From UBA7067 sp051880615 (GTDB taxonomy: Bacteria > Bacillota > Clostridia > Oscillospirales > Acutalibacteraceae): 64,000 nt of DNA. Below the pieces are notes generated by a model. It did not search any database. It was not told the origin of the DNA and saw only the letters and a list, made by a program, of their open reading frames with translations. Positions within the stretch are counted from its first letter, which is position 1, and every line of letters begins with the position of its first letter. Both the position numbers and the translations under genes were made by a program. Shown here one piece after another: positions 34,764 to 43,590 of the stretch. Location: contig JBJEOH010000034.1 of NCBI GenBank assembly GCA_051880615.1, forward strand, positions 248,001 to 312,000. Reading direction: 5' to 3'.

Positions 34764-35453
34764 GTGCAGGACGACAAGCAAATACATACCGGACACAGAC
34801 AGCGTATGAGGGCAAAATTTATGCAGAGCGGGCTTGACGGCTTTGAGGTACACGAGTCGCTTGAGCTGCTGCTTTATTACGCTGTTCCGAGGAAGGACAC
34901 TAACCCTCTTGCACACAGACTGCTTGACTCCTTTGGGTCGCTGTCGGCGGTGCTTGACGCGCCTGTTGACGCGCTTAAGGAATGTGGATTAAGCGAAAAC
35001 GCCGCAATCCTTTTAAAGCTTGTTCCGCAGATGAGCAGGCTTTATCTTGACGATAAGGTGGACAGCAGTAAGGCTGTTGATGTAGAGAATATAGGAGCAA
35101 GGCTTCTTCACAAATTTGTCGGGCGCGACTATGAAGCGGTTGTTCTGATGCTGCTTGATGCAAAGCGAAAAGAGGTTTTCTGCGGCGTTATCAGCAAGGG
35201 CTCGGTGAATTCGTGTGACCTTTATATCAGGAAAATAATCGAAAACGCTATGATTTACAATGCGTCCTTTGCGGTGCTTGCTCATAACCACCCCAGCGGC
35301 TTTGCACTGCCGTCAATGACTGATATTGAAACCACAAAGACCGTTGCTTCGGCACTGTCGCTTGTAGGAGTGCGGCTTCTGGATCATATTGTTGTGGCTG
35401 ATGATGATTATGTTTCAATGCGGCAGTCAGGCCTTTGCACCGATGTGCTGTAA
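34764..35453 (+). CDS. radC: RadC/JAB-domain protein
   Basis: A 229-residue protein of the RadC (UPF0758) family. A helix-hairpin-helix like N-terminal part (about 30-80) is followed by a JAMM/MPN domain with AHNHPSG and the downstream Ser/Asp. The function of RadC remains unclear; the JAB domain suggests a metal-dependent hydrolase. I chose the GTG at 34764 because GGAGGTGA lies 5-12 bases before it; the ORF runs in frame from 34725 but without a ribosome site. Confidence 0.88.
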   Translation: MQDDKQIHTGHRQRMRAKFMQSGLDGFEVHESLELLLYYAVPRKDTNPLAHRLLDSFGSLSAVLDAPVDALKECGLSENAAILLKLVPQMSRLYLDDKVDSSKAVDVENIGARLLHKFVGRDYEAVVLMLLDAKRKEVFCGVISKGSVNSCDLYIRKIIENAMIYNASFAVLAHNHPSGFALPSMTDIETTKTVASALSLVGVRLLDHIVVADDDYVSMRQSGLCTDVL

Positions 35454-35489
35454 AAACAGAAATAAATACGGAAAACACAAGAAAAATCC

Positions 35490-35518
35490 TTGATTTATTG
35501 TTTTCACTGTGGTATAAT
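35490..35518 (+). promoter_or_regulatory. Promoter of rpsB-tsf
   Basis: TTGATT (35490-35495), 17 bases, TATAAT (35513-35518). It leaves a leader of about 100 bases before rpsB that contains TCCGAAA/CTCGGAAAAT and GGTTAATAACC segments; a ribosomal-protein leader is possible but not shown. Confidence 0.8.
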
Positions 35519-35622
35519 ATCAAGGCATTACGCACGCTGACATCTCCGAAATGGTGCCGTTATTCGGTCTCTCGGAAAATCAAAGGTGCAGCGGAGGTTA
35601 ATAACCTAAGGAGGATTTTACA

Positions 35623-36372
35623 ATGGCAGTAGTATCAATGAAACAGCTTTTGGAGGCAGGCGTTCACTTCGGTCACCAGACAAGAAGATGGAACCCTAAG
35701 ATGGCAGAGTACATTTTCACAGAGAGAAACGGTATCTACATCATCGACCTTCAGAAAACAGTTAAGAAGCTTGAAGAGGCTTATGCATTTGTTCGTGAGA
35801 TTTCAACAGAGGGCAAGAGCGTTCTCTTTGTAGGTACAAAGAAGCAGGCTCAGGATTCTGTTAAGGAAGAGGCTGAAAGAGCAGGCGCTTATTATGTAAA
35901 CGCTCGTTGGCTCGGCGGCATGCTCACAAACTTTGCTACAATCAAGAGAAGAATCGAGAGATTAAAGCAGCTCCGCGCTATGGAGGCTGACGGTACATTC
36001 GACCTTCTCCCAAAAAAGGAAGTTATCAAGCTCAACCTTGAGATTGAAAAGCTTGAGAAGTTTATGGGCGGTATCAAGGATATGAAGGAAGCACCGGGTG
36101 CTTTGTTCATCGTTGACCCGAGAAAAGAGAGAATCGCAGTATCAGAGGCTCACAAGCTCGGTATTCCAATCGTAGCTATTGTTGACACAAACTGTGACCC
36201 TGACGAAATCGACTATGTAATCCCGGGTAATGACGACGCTATCCGTGCCGTTAAGCTTATCGCAGGTACAATCGCTAACGCTATCATCGAGGGTCACGAG
36301 GGTCAGATGGGCGCAGCTGCAGTTGAGACTGAGGAAGCTGAAGAGGCTGAAGAAGCAGAGGCTCAGGAATAA
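35623..36372 (+). CDS. rpsB: 30S ribosomal protein S2
   Basis: A 249-residue S2. GVHFGHQTRRWNPKM, YIDLQKT-like YIIDLQKT, RWLGGMLTNF, and DPRKERIAVSEA are standard. The C-terminus has a Glu/Ala-rich tail (about 225-249). Strong AAGGAGG. Followed by tsf, the usual pairing. Confidence 0.99.
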   Translation: MAVVSMKQLLEAGVHFGHQTRRWNPKMAEYIFTERNGIYIIDLQKTVKKLEEAYAFVREISTEGKSVLFVGTKKQAQDSVKEEAERAGAYYVNARWLGGMLTNFATIKRRIERLKQLRAMEADGTFDLLPKKEVIKLNLEIEKLEKFMGGIKDMKEAPGALFIVDPRKERIAVSEAHKLGIPIVAIVDTNCDPDEIDYVIPGNDDAIRAVKLIAGTIANAIIEGHEGQMGAAAVETEEAEEAEEAEAQE

Positions 36373-36460
36373 TTAATTAAAAATAAACGGCGTATAGCGG
36401 CAGTATACACTGCCTTTGCCGATGCATAATAACAAAAATAACAAGAGAGGAAGAATATAA

Positions 36461-37387
36461 ATGGCAGCATTTACAGCACAGGATGTTAAGACACTCAGAG
36501 AAAAAACAGGCTGCGGTATGATGGACTGTAAAAAGGCACTTGCACAGGCTGACGGCGATATGGACGCAGCTGTTGACTTTTTGAGAGAGCAGGGTCTTGC
36601 AAAGCAGGCTAAGAAGAGCGGCAGAATTGCAGCAGAGGGCGTTGCATTTGCAGAAACAAACGCAGACAACACTATCGGCGTAGTAATCGAAGTAAACGCA
36701 GAAACAGACTTTGTTGCTAAGAACGCTGATTTCCAGGCTTTTGTAAAGACCTGCGCAGATACAGTTATGGAGCAGAATCCGGATAGCGTTGAGGCTTTGC
36801 TTGAGTGCAAGGCTTCAGGCAGCGACGAAACAGTTGCAGCTCTTTTGCAGGAGAAGGTTCTCACAATCGGCGAGAACATCAAGATTCGCCGCTTTGTTCG
36901 CTATGAGGGCAAGGTAGTAACCTACATCCACGCAGCAGGCAGAATCGGTGTAATGGTTAAATTCGATTCAGATGTTGACGCTACAAACGAAGAATTTGTT
37001 GCATACGGAAAGGATGTAGCAATGCAGATTGCTGCTCTTAATACGCTTTATCTTAACGAGGCAAGCGTTCCGGCTGAGGTTATCGAGCACGAGAAAGAGA
37101 TTATGATTGCTCAGATGAAGCAGGATCCTAAAATGGCTAATAAGCCTGAGCAGGTTCTGGCTAAGATTGTTGAGGGCAAGGTTGGCAAGTTCTATAAGGA
37201 AAACTGCCTTGTTGATCAGGAGTTCGTAAAGGACAGCTCAATGACAGTAGGCAAGTACACAGAGAAGGTTGCCAAGGAACTTGGCGGCAGCATTGCTATT
37301 GTTGACTTTGTTCGTTTTGAGAAGGGCGAAGGTCTTGAGAAGCGTCAGGACAACTTTGCTGAAGAGGTTGCAGGTATGGTGAAATAA
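36461..37387 (+). CDS. tsf: Elongation factor Ts
   Basis: GDP/GTP exchange factor for EF-Tu. 308 residues. The N-terminal UBA-type helix bundle VKTLREKTGCGMMDCKKAL is followed by the TDFVAKN motif and the dimerisation core. Operon with rpsB and closed by a terminator. Confidence 0.99.
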   Translation: MAAFTAQDVKTLREKTGCGMMDCKKALAQADGDMDAAVDFLREQGLAKQAKKSGRIAAEGVAFAETNADNTIGVVIEVNAETDFVAKNADFQAFVKTCADTVMEQNPDSVEALLECKASGSDETVAALLQEKVLTIGENIKIRRFVRYEGKVVTYIHAAGRIGVMVKFDSDVDATNEEFVAYGKDVAMQIAALNTLYLNEASVPAEVIEHEKEIMIAQMKQDPKMANKPEQVLAKIVEGKVGKFYKENCLVDQEFVKDSSMTVGKYTEKVAKELGGSIAIVDFVRFEKGEGLEKRQDNFAEEVAGMVK

Positions 37388-37415
37388 TCACCCTGCTGAA
37401 AGCTAAATAAAACTT

Positions 37416-37447
37416 AACCGGGTATCCATACGGGTACCCGGTTTTTT
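37416..37447 (+). terminator. rpsB-tsf terminator
   Basis: AACCGGGTA/TACCCGGTT stem with a 10-base loop, then T6. Confidence 0.9.
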
Positions 37448-37474
37448 GTCGCTATTTTGCCGCCGCAGGCAAAA

Positions 37475-37855
37475 CTACTCCTTGCTCCTGCTCATTTCCT
37501 CGTGGTCAGCCTTGACAGCCTCATAAAGCTGAGTGCTGTTCCAGCTTATATTAGTCGGTGTGAGCATAGCTTTTAGGTCAATTTTGCCGACGCCGTTTTT
37601 GTAAAGTGCGTTCAGCAGTGATTGAAGCTTCATTTGATTAAGTCCGCAAATGAGCATAAGCTCGTCCGTAAAGCCGTTGCCGCTGTATTTTTCGCTTGTC
37701 GGCTCAATGCCTTTTATACCTGCAAGATAGCCGAGCGGCTGAGAGTATTCGTCAATACCGACAGTTTTAATGCGTATTTTTAGCGGCAACAGTGCGCACC
37801 GAATTTTCTGAAGCCTTTCGTCGCTGAAATTATACAGCAAAACAGTTTCTTTCAT
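37475..37855 (-). CDS. DUF3783-type hypothetical protein
   Basis: A 126-residue cytoplasmic protein. I recognise the small DUF3783 family by VLLYNF near the N-terminus and the MLICGL segment in the middle; function unknown. The start at 37855 (MKETV) follows GGAG; an extension to 37882 would run into lepA. It sits 13 bases after lepA on the same strand. Confidence 0.7.
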   Translation of the reverse strand: MKETVLLYNFSDERLQKIRCALLPLKIRIKTVGIDEYSQPLGYLAGIKGIEPTSEKYSGNGFTDELMLICGLNQMKLQSLLNALYKNGVGKIDLKAMLTPTNISWNSTQLYEAVKADHEEMSRSKE

Positions 37856-37868
37856 AGTGTATTCTCCG

Positions 37869-39680
37869 TTATTCAGTATCAAGCTTAAGCACAGCCATAA
37901 ACGCCTCCTGCGGCACCTCTACACTGCCGAGCTGGCGCATACGCTTTTTGCCCTCTTTTTGCTTTTCGAGCAGCTTTTTCTTTCTTGTAATATCGCCGCC
38001 GTAGCACTTTGCAAGTACATCCTTTCGCATAGCCTTGACGGTTTCTCTTGCGATAATCTTGCCGCCTATGCAGGCTTGAATAGGAACTTCAAAGAGCTGT
38101 CTGGGAATTTTCTCCTTAAGCTTTTCAGCCATTTTTCTTGCTCTGCCGTAAGCCTTGTCAGCGTGAATGATAAACGAGAGCGCATCAACAACCTCGCCGT
38201 TTAAGAAAATGTCGAGCTTGACAAGCTTGCTCTCAGCGTAGCCGTTAAGCTCATAGTCAAAGGAAGCATAGCCTCTTGTGCGTGACTTAAGCGTGTCAAA
38301 GAAATCGTAAATAATTTCGGCAAGCGGCAGCTCGTAGTGAATGTCAACTCTGTCGGAGTCGATGTATGTCATATCCTTGAAAATTCCTCGCCTGTCCTGA
38401 CAAAGCTCCATAATGTTGCCGACATACTCCGACGGTGAGTAGATGTGCGCATTTGTCATTGGCTCTTCAGCTTTTGCTATAAGTGCACTTGACGGGTAGT
38501 TTGTCGGGTTGTCAATCATAATAACACTGCCGTCCGTCATAGTCAGGCGGTAGCTAACGCTCGGCGCAGTTGTGATGAGGTCGAGGTTATACTCACGCTC
38601 TAAGCGCTCCTGTATAATCTCCATATGAAGCAGTCCTAAAAAGCCGCAGCGGAAGCCGAAGCCGAGAGCCACCGAGGTTTCAGGCTCAAACGAAAGTGAT
38701 GCGTCGTTTAGGTTCAGCTTGTCGAGAGCATCACGCAAATCGGAGTATCTAGCACCGTCGGCAGGGTAGATGCCGCAGTAAACCATCGGCTGAGCCTCAC
38801 GGTAGCCGGGTAAAGGCTCGGAAGCAGGGTTTGAGCTGAGGGTTACGGTGTCGCCGACCTTTGCGTCCTTAACCGACTTGATAGCCGCCGCAATATAGCA
38901 AACCTCGCCTGCGTGGATTTCTTTTGCAGGCTCTAAGGATGTTGCGCGCAGATAACCGCATTCAACAACCGTGAATTTCGACTTTGTAGCCATAAGCTCA
39001 ATTTCATCTCCGGGATGAAGCGTGCCGTCCATCACCCTGACATATATGATTACTCCCTTGTAGGAGTCGTAGTACGAGTCAAATATAAGCGCTCTCAGCG
39101 GAGCGTTGTCATCTCCCTGCGGCGCAGGAATGTCGGAAACAATTTTTTCAAGAACCGCACGAATGTTTATTCCTGCCTTTGCAGACACCTGCGGAGCGTC
39201 CTGAGCAGGTATACCGATAACATCCTCAATTTCGTTGATAACACGCTGTGGGTCTGCTGAGGGCAAATCAATCTTGTTGACTACCGGAACAATTTCAAGT
39301 CCTCCGTCAACTGCAAGATATGTGTTTGCAAGGGTCTGTGCCTCGATACCCTGTGACGCGTCAACAACAAGCACCGCTCCTTCACAGGCGGCAAGACTTC
39401 TTGAAACCTCGTAGTTGAAGTCAACATGACCCGGTGTGTCGATGAGGTTGAAAATGTACTCCTCGCCGTCGTCAGCCTTATAGTTGAGCGTAACGGCGTG
39501 CGCCTTGATTGTGATTCCTCGCTCTCTCTCCAAATCCATATTGTCGAGAAGCTGATCCTCCATATCTCTCTGCGCAACAGAGCTTGTCTGCTCCAGTATT
39601 CTGTCGGCAAGCGTACTCTTGCCGTGGTCGATGTGAGCAATTATGCTGAAATTCCTTATTTTATCTCTTGAAAATGACAT
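37869..39680 (-). CDS. lepA: Elongation factor 4 (LepA)
   Basis: Ribosome-associated GTPase of 603 residues. G1 AHIDHGKST, ERERGITIKAH, G3 DTPGHVDF, G4 NKID. The C-terminal domain with GGKIIARETVKAMRKDVLAKCYGGD is specific for EF4. AAGGTGAT Shine-Dalgarno. Downstream of nth by 15 bases, the three minus-strand genes nth-lepA-DUF3783 form an operon. Confidence 0.99.
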   Translation of the reverse strand: MSFSRDKIRNFSIIAHIDHGKSTLADRILEQTSSVAQRDMEDQLLDNMDLERERGITIKAHAVTLNYKADDGEEYIFNLIDTPGHVDFNYEVSRSLAACEGAVLVVDASQGIEAQTLANTYLAVDGGLEIVPVVNKIDLPSADPQRVINEIEDVIGIPAQDAPQVSAKAGINIRAVLEKIVSDIPAPQGDDNAPLRALIFDSYYDSYKGVIIYVRVMDGTLHPGDEIELMATKSKFTVVECGYLRATSLEPAKEIHAGEVCYIAAAIKSVKDAKVGDTVTLSSNPASEPLPGYREAQPMVYCGIYPADGARYSDLRDALDKLNLNDASLSFEPETSVALGFGFRCGFLGLLHMEIIQERLEREYNLDLITTAPSVSYRLTMTDGSVIMIDNPTNYPSSALIAKAEEPMTNAHIYSPSEYVGNIMELCQDRRGIFKDMTYIDSDRVDIHYELPLAEIIYDFFDTLKSRTRGYASFDYELNGYAESKLVKLDIFLNGEVVDALSFIIHADKAYGRARKMAEKLKEKIPRQLFEVPIQACIGGKIIARETVKAMRKDVLAKCYGGDITRKKKLLEKQKEGKKRMRQLGSVEVPQEAFMAVLKLDTE

Positions 39681-39695
39681 TCAATCACCTTTTTC

Positions 39696-40337
39696 TTATT
39701 TTGCGTTTGAGTTCAATGCAGTAGGGCAGAAGTCCTTCATACAGCAGATTTCACATTTCGGACTTCTCGCCTGACATACCGCCCTGCCGTGCAATACAAG
39801 CCTGTGGCAGAAATCGTTTGATTCCTCAGGCGGCAGAATTTCCCGTAATATTTTTTCTATCTTAACAGGGTCTTTTATGTTGTGAAAACCCAGCCGAGAG
39901 GTTAATCTGATGCAGTGCGTGTCAACAACAACCGCACTTTTGTGGTATATATCGCCCACAACAAGGTTTGCGGTCTTTCTGCCGATTCCCGGCAGTGTGA
40001 CAAGCTGCTCAATCGTGTCGGGAACAACGCCGCCGAAATTCTCTTTAAGTGCCTTAGCCATAGCGACAATGTCCCGAGCCTTTGTTTTGTACAGTCCGCA
40101 GCTTTTGATATATTCCTCAACCTCTGAAACCTCGGCATCTGCAAAATCGTCTACCGTTTTAAAACGCTCAAACAGTGCAGGAGTTACAATGTTGACCCTT
40201 GCGTCGGTGCATTGCGCAGCAAGCCTTGTGGCAATAAGCAGCTGCAGCGGGTCGTCGTACACAAGCGAGCATATAGCGTCGGGATATTCTTTTTTCAGCG
40301 CCTCTATCGCCTTCAGCGCGCGTTGTTTGTCAGTCAT
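39696..40337 (-). CDS. nth: Endonuclease III
   Basis: A 213-residue base-excision DNA glycosylase/AP lyase. HhH motif LPGIGRKTANLV with the catalytic Lys, catalytic Asp in VVDTHCIRL, and the C-terminal [4Fe-4S] cluster CysX6CysX2CysX5Cys (CQARSPKCEICCMKDFC). The start at 40337 follows CGGAGGTG; a longer ORF to 40421 lacks support. Confidence 0.97.
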   Translation of the reverse strand: MTDKQRALKAIEALKKEYPDAICSLVYDDPLQLLIATRLAAQCTDARVNIVTPALFERFKTVDDFADAEVSEVEEYIKSCGLYKTKARDIVAMAKALKENFGGVVPDTIEQLVTLPGIGRKTANLVVGDIYHKSAVVVDTHCIRLTSRLGFHNIKDPVKIEKILREILPPEESNDFCHRLVLHGRAVCQARSPKCEICCMKDFCPTALNSNAK

Positions 40338-40429
40338 TTTTGCACCTCCGTATGTTTGAGTAAAAACCGACTTAAAGATTAATTTACTTATTATTTTACC
40401 ACATACATCTGGTTTTGTCACCGTCTGAG

Positions 40430-40458
40430 TTTACATTTTGTTGTCGTGATGCTATAAT
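40430..40458 (+). promoter_or_regulatory. Promoter of the HAD hydrolase gene
   Basis: TTTACA (40430-40435), 17 bases, TATAAT (40453-40458). Confidence 0.7.
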
Positions 40459-40498
40459 TTTGTCGTAAATCGTTATTAAGCTTCAGGAGGAAATTACA

Positions 40499-41233
40499 GT
40501 GTATCAGAATTATATTTTCGATTTGTACGGAACGCTTTTTGACATAAGAACCGATGAGGGTATGGAGCAGCTCTGGGACAAAATGGCTTCGTTTTACACC
40601 TTTAACGGAGCAGCCTATGAGCCTGAAAAGCTTGAGGAAAAATACTGCGAGTATGTTGCTGACGAGAAAAAAGCAGTAAAGGCAAAGCACCCGAAATTCA
40701 CAAAAATAGATATTGAGATAAAAAATGTGTTTAAAAAGCTGTATACAGACTGCGGTGTTGAGCCGTCAGAGGAGCTTGTTGAGGTGAGTGCAAGGCTGTT
40801 CCGCTGTCTTTCAACCACAATGAATGTAAAGCCGTATGACGGAGTGTTCGAGCTTTTTGAGCTGCTGCATAACAAGGGTAAAAAGATATATCTGCTCTCA
40901 AACGCTCAGCGCAGCTTCACCGAGCCTGAGCTGAGAAGTTCCGGGATTTACGATAAATTTGACGGTGTGCTTATCAGCAGTGACGAGCTTTGCTGCAAGC
41001 CCGACTCAGCTTTTTATCAGAAGCTTTTTGACAAATACGGTCTAAAAAAAGAAGAAAGCGTAATGATTGGCAACGACGCTACCTCCGACATCAAGGGTGC
41101 TAACGACTTCGGCATTGACTCGCTTTATATCCACACCGAAATTTCGCCGCAGCCTATGCCAAAGAATCCCGGCAGCACATTCGTTATTAAGGACGGAGAT
41201 TTCAGAAAAATCGCAAAGCTCATTGTAAAATAA
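40499..41233 (+). CDS. HAD-superfamily hydrolase
   Basis: A 244-residue phosphatase. Motif I FDLYGTLFD (Asp nucleophile), motif II LLSNAQ, motif III Lys in CCKPDSAFY and motif IV GNDATSDIKGA. A helical cap domain is inserted between motifs I and II. Substrate unknown; resembles haloacid dehalogenase/phosphoglycolate phosphatase types. GTG start after AGGAGG. Confidence 0.9.
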   Translation: MYQNYIFDLYGTLFDIRTDEGMEQLWDKMASFYTFNGAAYEPEKLEEKYCEYVADEKKAVKAKHPKFTKIDIEIKNVFKKLYTDCGVEPSEELVEVSARLFRCLSTTMNVKPYDGVFELFELLHNKGKKIYLLSNAQRSFTEPELRSSGIYDKFDGVLISSDELCCKPDSAFYQKLFDKYGLKKEESVMIGNDATSDIKGANDFGIDSLYIHTEISPQPMPKNPGSTFVIKDGDFRKIAKLIVK

Positions 41234-41250
41234 TGTTTGGGAAAAAGCAA

Positions 41251-41279
41251 CAGCCTCACACATTAACCGTGTGGGGCTG
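41251..41279. terminator. Hairpin between HAD gene and AlkD-like gene
   Basis: CAGCCTCACAC/GTGTGGGGCTG, 11 pairs with one mismatch that is a G-U on the plus RNA, 7-base loop; the downstream tract is only moderately T-rich, so it may be a weak terminator. Confidence 0.5.
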
Positions 41280-41313
41280 ATTCAGCACTTATTTTATCTA
41301 ATCGAGGGGTAAT

Positions 41314-42009
41314 ATGAGCATTGATTATGACAAAATAATAAGCAGAATTTTTGAGCTTGCCGATGAACAGTACAAAACCTTCCATTCCTCGCTTGTTCCG
41401 GGTAAGGAGAATATTGTCGGAGTAAGAATGCCTAAGCTCAGGCAGCTTGCCAAGGAGATTGTGAAAAGTGAGAACTGGCGCGAATTTTTGCGCTGTGAAA
41501 GCCGGGGCTTTTACGAGGAGGAAATGCTCAAGGGGCTTGTAATCGGTATGGCGAAATGCGATATAAACGAGAGGTTTGAGCTTGTAAAGGCTTTTGTTCC
41601 GCACATTGACAACTGGGCAGTGTGCGATACATTTACGGGAGGCTTGAAGGCTTTTGCAAAGAACCGCGAATTAATCCTGCCATATATTGAGCAGTGCCTT
41701 GACTCCGATGATGAATTTACTATCCGGTTTGCTGTTTGTATGCTTATGGATTATTTCGTTGACGATAAGTACGCTGATTACACACTCGGCAAAATTACCG
41801 AAATAACCAATACGGCTTATTATGTTATGATGGCTCGTGCTTGGGCGCTGTCGGTGTGCTTTATCAGGCAGCGTGAAAAAACGCTTGAGCTGTTCAAAGC
41901 AATGACCCTTGATAAAACAACGCAGAACAAGGCTATTCAGAAATGCCGTGAGTCGCTCAGAGTGTCGCAGGAGGACAAGCAGCTGCTTTTAGGCTTTAAA
42001 ATTGCATAA
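41314..42009 (+). CDS. AlkD-like DNA alkylation repair protein
   Basis: A 231-residue all-helical HEAT-repeat protein of the AlkC/AlkD DNA glycosylase family. VRMPKLRQLAKEI and the central NWAVCDTF segment, with Trp and Asp as in AlkD, are visible. It probably removes or binds alkylated bases. Good GAGGGG Shine-Dalgarno. Confidence 0.85.
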   Translation: MSIDYDKIISRIFELADEQYKTFHSSLVPGKENIVGVRMPKLRQLAKEIVKSENWREFLRCESRGFYEEEMLKGLVIGMAKCDINERFELVKAFVPHIDNWAVCDTFTGGLKAFAKNRELILPYIEQCLDSDDEFTIRFAVCMLMDYFVDDKYADYTLGKITEITNTAYYVMMARAWALSVCFIRQREKTLELFKAMTLDKTTQNKAIQKCRESLRVSQEDKQLLLGFKIA

Positions 42010-42123
42010 ATATCTCCTTTTAAATTCAGCTAATTTGCCGTTGAAGATAATTCACTAAACTGTCGTGAAAGTTTGCTTTGGTAAGATAATATAATCAAGT
42101 TTGATTTTGCGGCGGTGATGCTT

Positions 42124-43521
42124 GTGAAAAAGCGCCTGGCAGCTTTGCTTTTGGCACTCGCTCTTGTCTTTTCATATACGCAGGCAGGAGCATATACATA
42201 TTATGATATATCAAAAATCGTTGGCTCAGACGATTATCGCCACTGTGCCGATTCATCAGGCGGGATTTATCTTTCAGGCTTAGTTGGAACAAGCCTTGAG
42301 TTGATGTATATAAACGGAAGCGGTGCTTCGAGCTTTTCGTTTGAGCCTGACGGGCTTAAGCTTGAAGCCTTTTCGGGCTGTCGTGGCATTGCGGGCGCTG
42401 TGTTCAGCGGAACAGATGTTAGGGAAAACGGTGTTATGCTCTCGCAGCTTCAGATACTTACATACGATTACAATTCGAATTTCAGCGATGTAAATACAAT
42501 CAGCGCGACAATCGGCGGAGACGATTGCTTTGCACTTGGCAGAGATAAATATTATATAATTCAGGATGACCACAGAACTATCAGGGCATATAGCTTGGGC
42601 GGTGTTTTTCTGTTCAGTGTTTATTCGGCTTATCCTGTATATCAGCTTATTTATGACAGTGCCGCCGACTGCCTGTACGCGGCGTATGACTGCGGAATTT
42701 ATCTGCTTGACGGAAAAACTCTTTTTGATTTGGGCGATATTAAAACGCCTGTTTCACTGTCGGGAAAATCTGCGCTCACAAGCAGCAACGGCAAGGTTTA
42801 CTCGGTAAACGGCAGAACAATGAATTACCTTTGCACTGTGCCTGTAAACAGCTGTGCCGTTGTAAATAACAGAGTTTATTATTCAAGCGGAAGCACGCTA
42901 TATTCAGCGTCAAGCAGCGGTGAGATTATATCCTCGCTCGATGTCGGCGGATATATTTTTTGTGTTTTTCCGTGCGGTACAAGAGTCGCTGCGATGACAG
43001 ATACAAGCGAGCTTTTGATTGTTGAACCGAATGAGATGAACGCATTGACAAAGCCGACTGTGCCGAATCAGTCAAACGCTTCCTCTTCGGATAACGGAAC
43101 AAAGACAAGCTCGGTCACACAGGGAACAGGCACAATCTCTTCATCTGTATATGATATTGACGAAACCAACAGGGTGATAACGGGAATAAAATGCGGCACG
43201 ACAATAGCGGTGTTTAAGTCAAATATTGATTATGACGGCTATGGCGTATCATTTAGAAATTATGACGGAAACGCAAGGACAAGCGGAAATGTCGGCACAG
43301 GCTTTACTGCTGTGTTTTCGGGTGCAGACACAAAAAGCTACACGCTGATTGTTTCGGGTGATTTAACAGGCGAGGGCAACATAAACAGCCTTGATGTCAG
43401 AAAATATATGCAATGGCTGTGCGGCAAGACAGAGCTTGCTTCTCCGTTTATGACAGCTTTTGATATAAACTCCGACGGCTTGTGCGACGCACTTGATTTG
43501 CTCATTGCCGCAAAGAAATAG
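42124..43521 (+). CDS. Secreted protein with a C-terminal dockerin-like module
   Basis: A 465-residue exported protein. A signal peptide (MKKRL-type start, cleavage after QAGA) is followed by a repetitive beta-rich region of about 280 residues that resembles a propeller, a Ser/Thr/Asn linker (about 315-345), a small beta module, and a dockerin-like end (about 412-465) with two Asx-rich loops: DLTGEGNINSLDV and DINSDGLCDALDL. The first loop follows the type I pattern incompletely. No catalytic domain is recognised. It could dock to a cohesin scaffoldin or be a calcium-binding surface protein. Start: GGCGGTGAT covers the GTG and ATG at 42115-42120, so the GTG at 42124 fits best. Confidence 0.75.
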   Translation: MKKRLAALLLALALVFSYTQAGAYTYYDISKIVGSDDYRHCADSSGGIYLSGLVGTSLELMYINGSGASSFSFEPDGLKLEAFSGCRGIAGAVFSGTDVRENGVMLSQLQILTYDYNSNFSDVNTISATIGGDDCFALGRDKYYIIQDDHRTIRAYSLGGVFLFSVYSAYPVYQLIYDSAADCLYAAYDCGIYLLDGKTLFDLGDIKTPVSLSGKSALTSSNGKVYSVNGRTMNYLCTVPVNSCAVVNNRVYYSSGSTLYSASSSGEIISSLDVGGYIFCVFPCGTRVAAMTDTSELLIVEPNEMNALTKPTVPNQSNASSSDNGTKTSSVTQGTGTISSSVYDIDETNRVITGIKCGTTIAVFKSNIDYDGYGVSFRNYDGNARTSGNVGTGFTAVFSGADTKSYTLIVSGDLTGEGNINSLDVRKYMQWLCGKTELASPFMTAFDINSDGLCDALDLLIAAKK

Positions 43522-43544
43522 ACGGAAATAAAAAGATAAGATAA

Positions 43545-43583
43545 GGACTTCAGTTCGCTAAGCTTTCCTGCGAACTGAAGTCC
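43545..43583. terminator. Bidirectional terminator between dockerin-like gene and P-type ATPase
   Basis: A perfect 14-base stem GGACTTCAGTTCGC/GCGAACTGAAGTCC between convergent genes, followed by GTTTTATT on the plus strand. Confidence 0.85.
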
Positions 43584-43590
43584 GTTTTAT

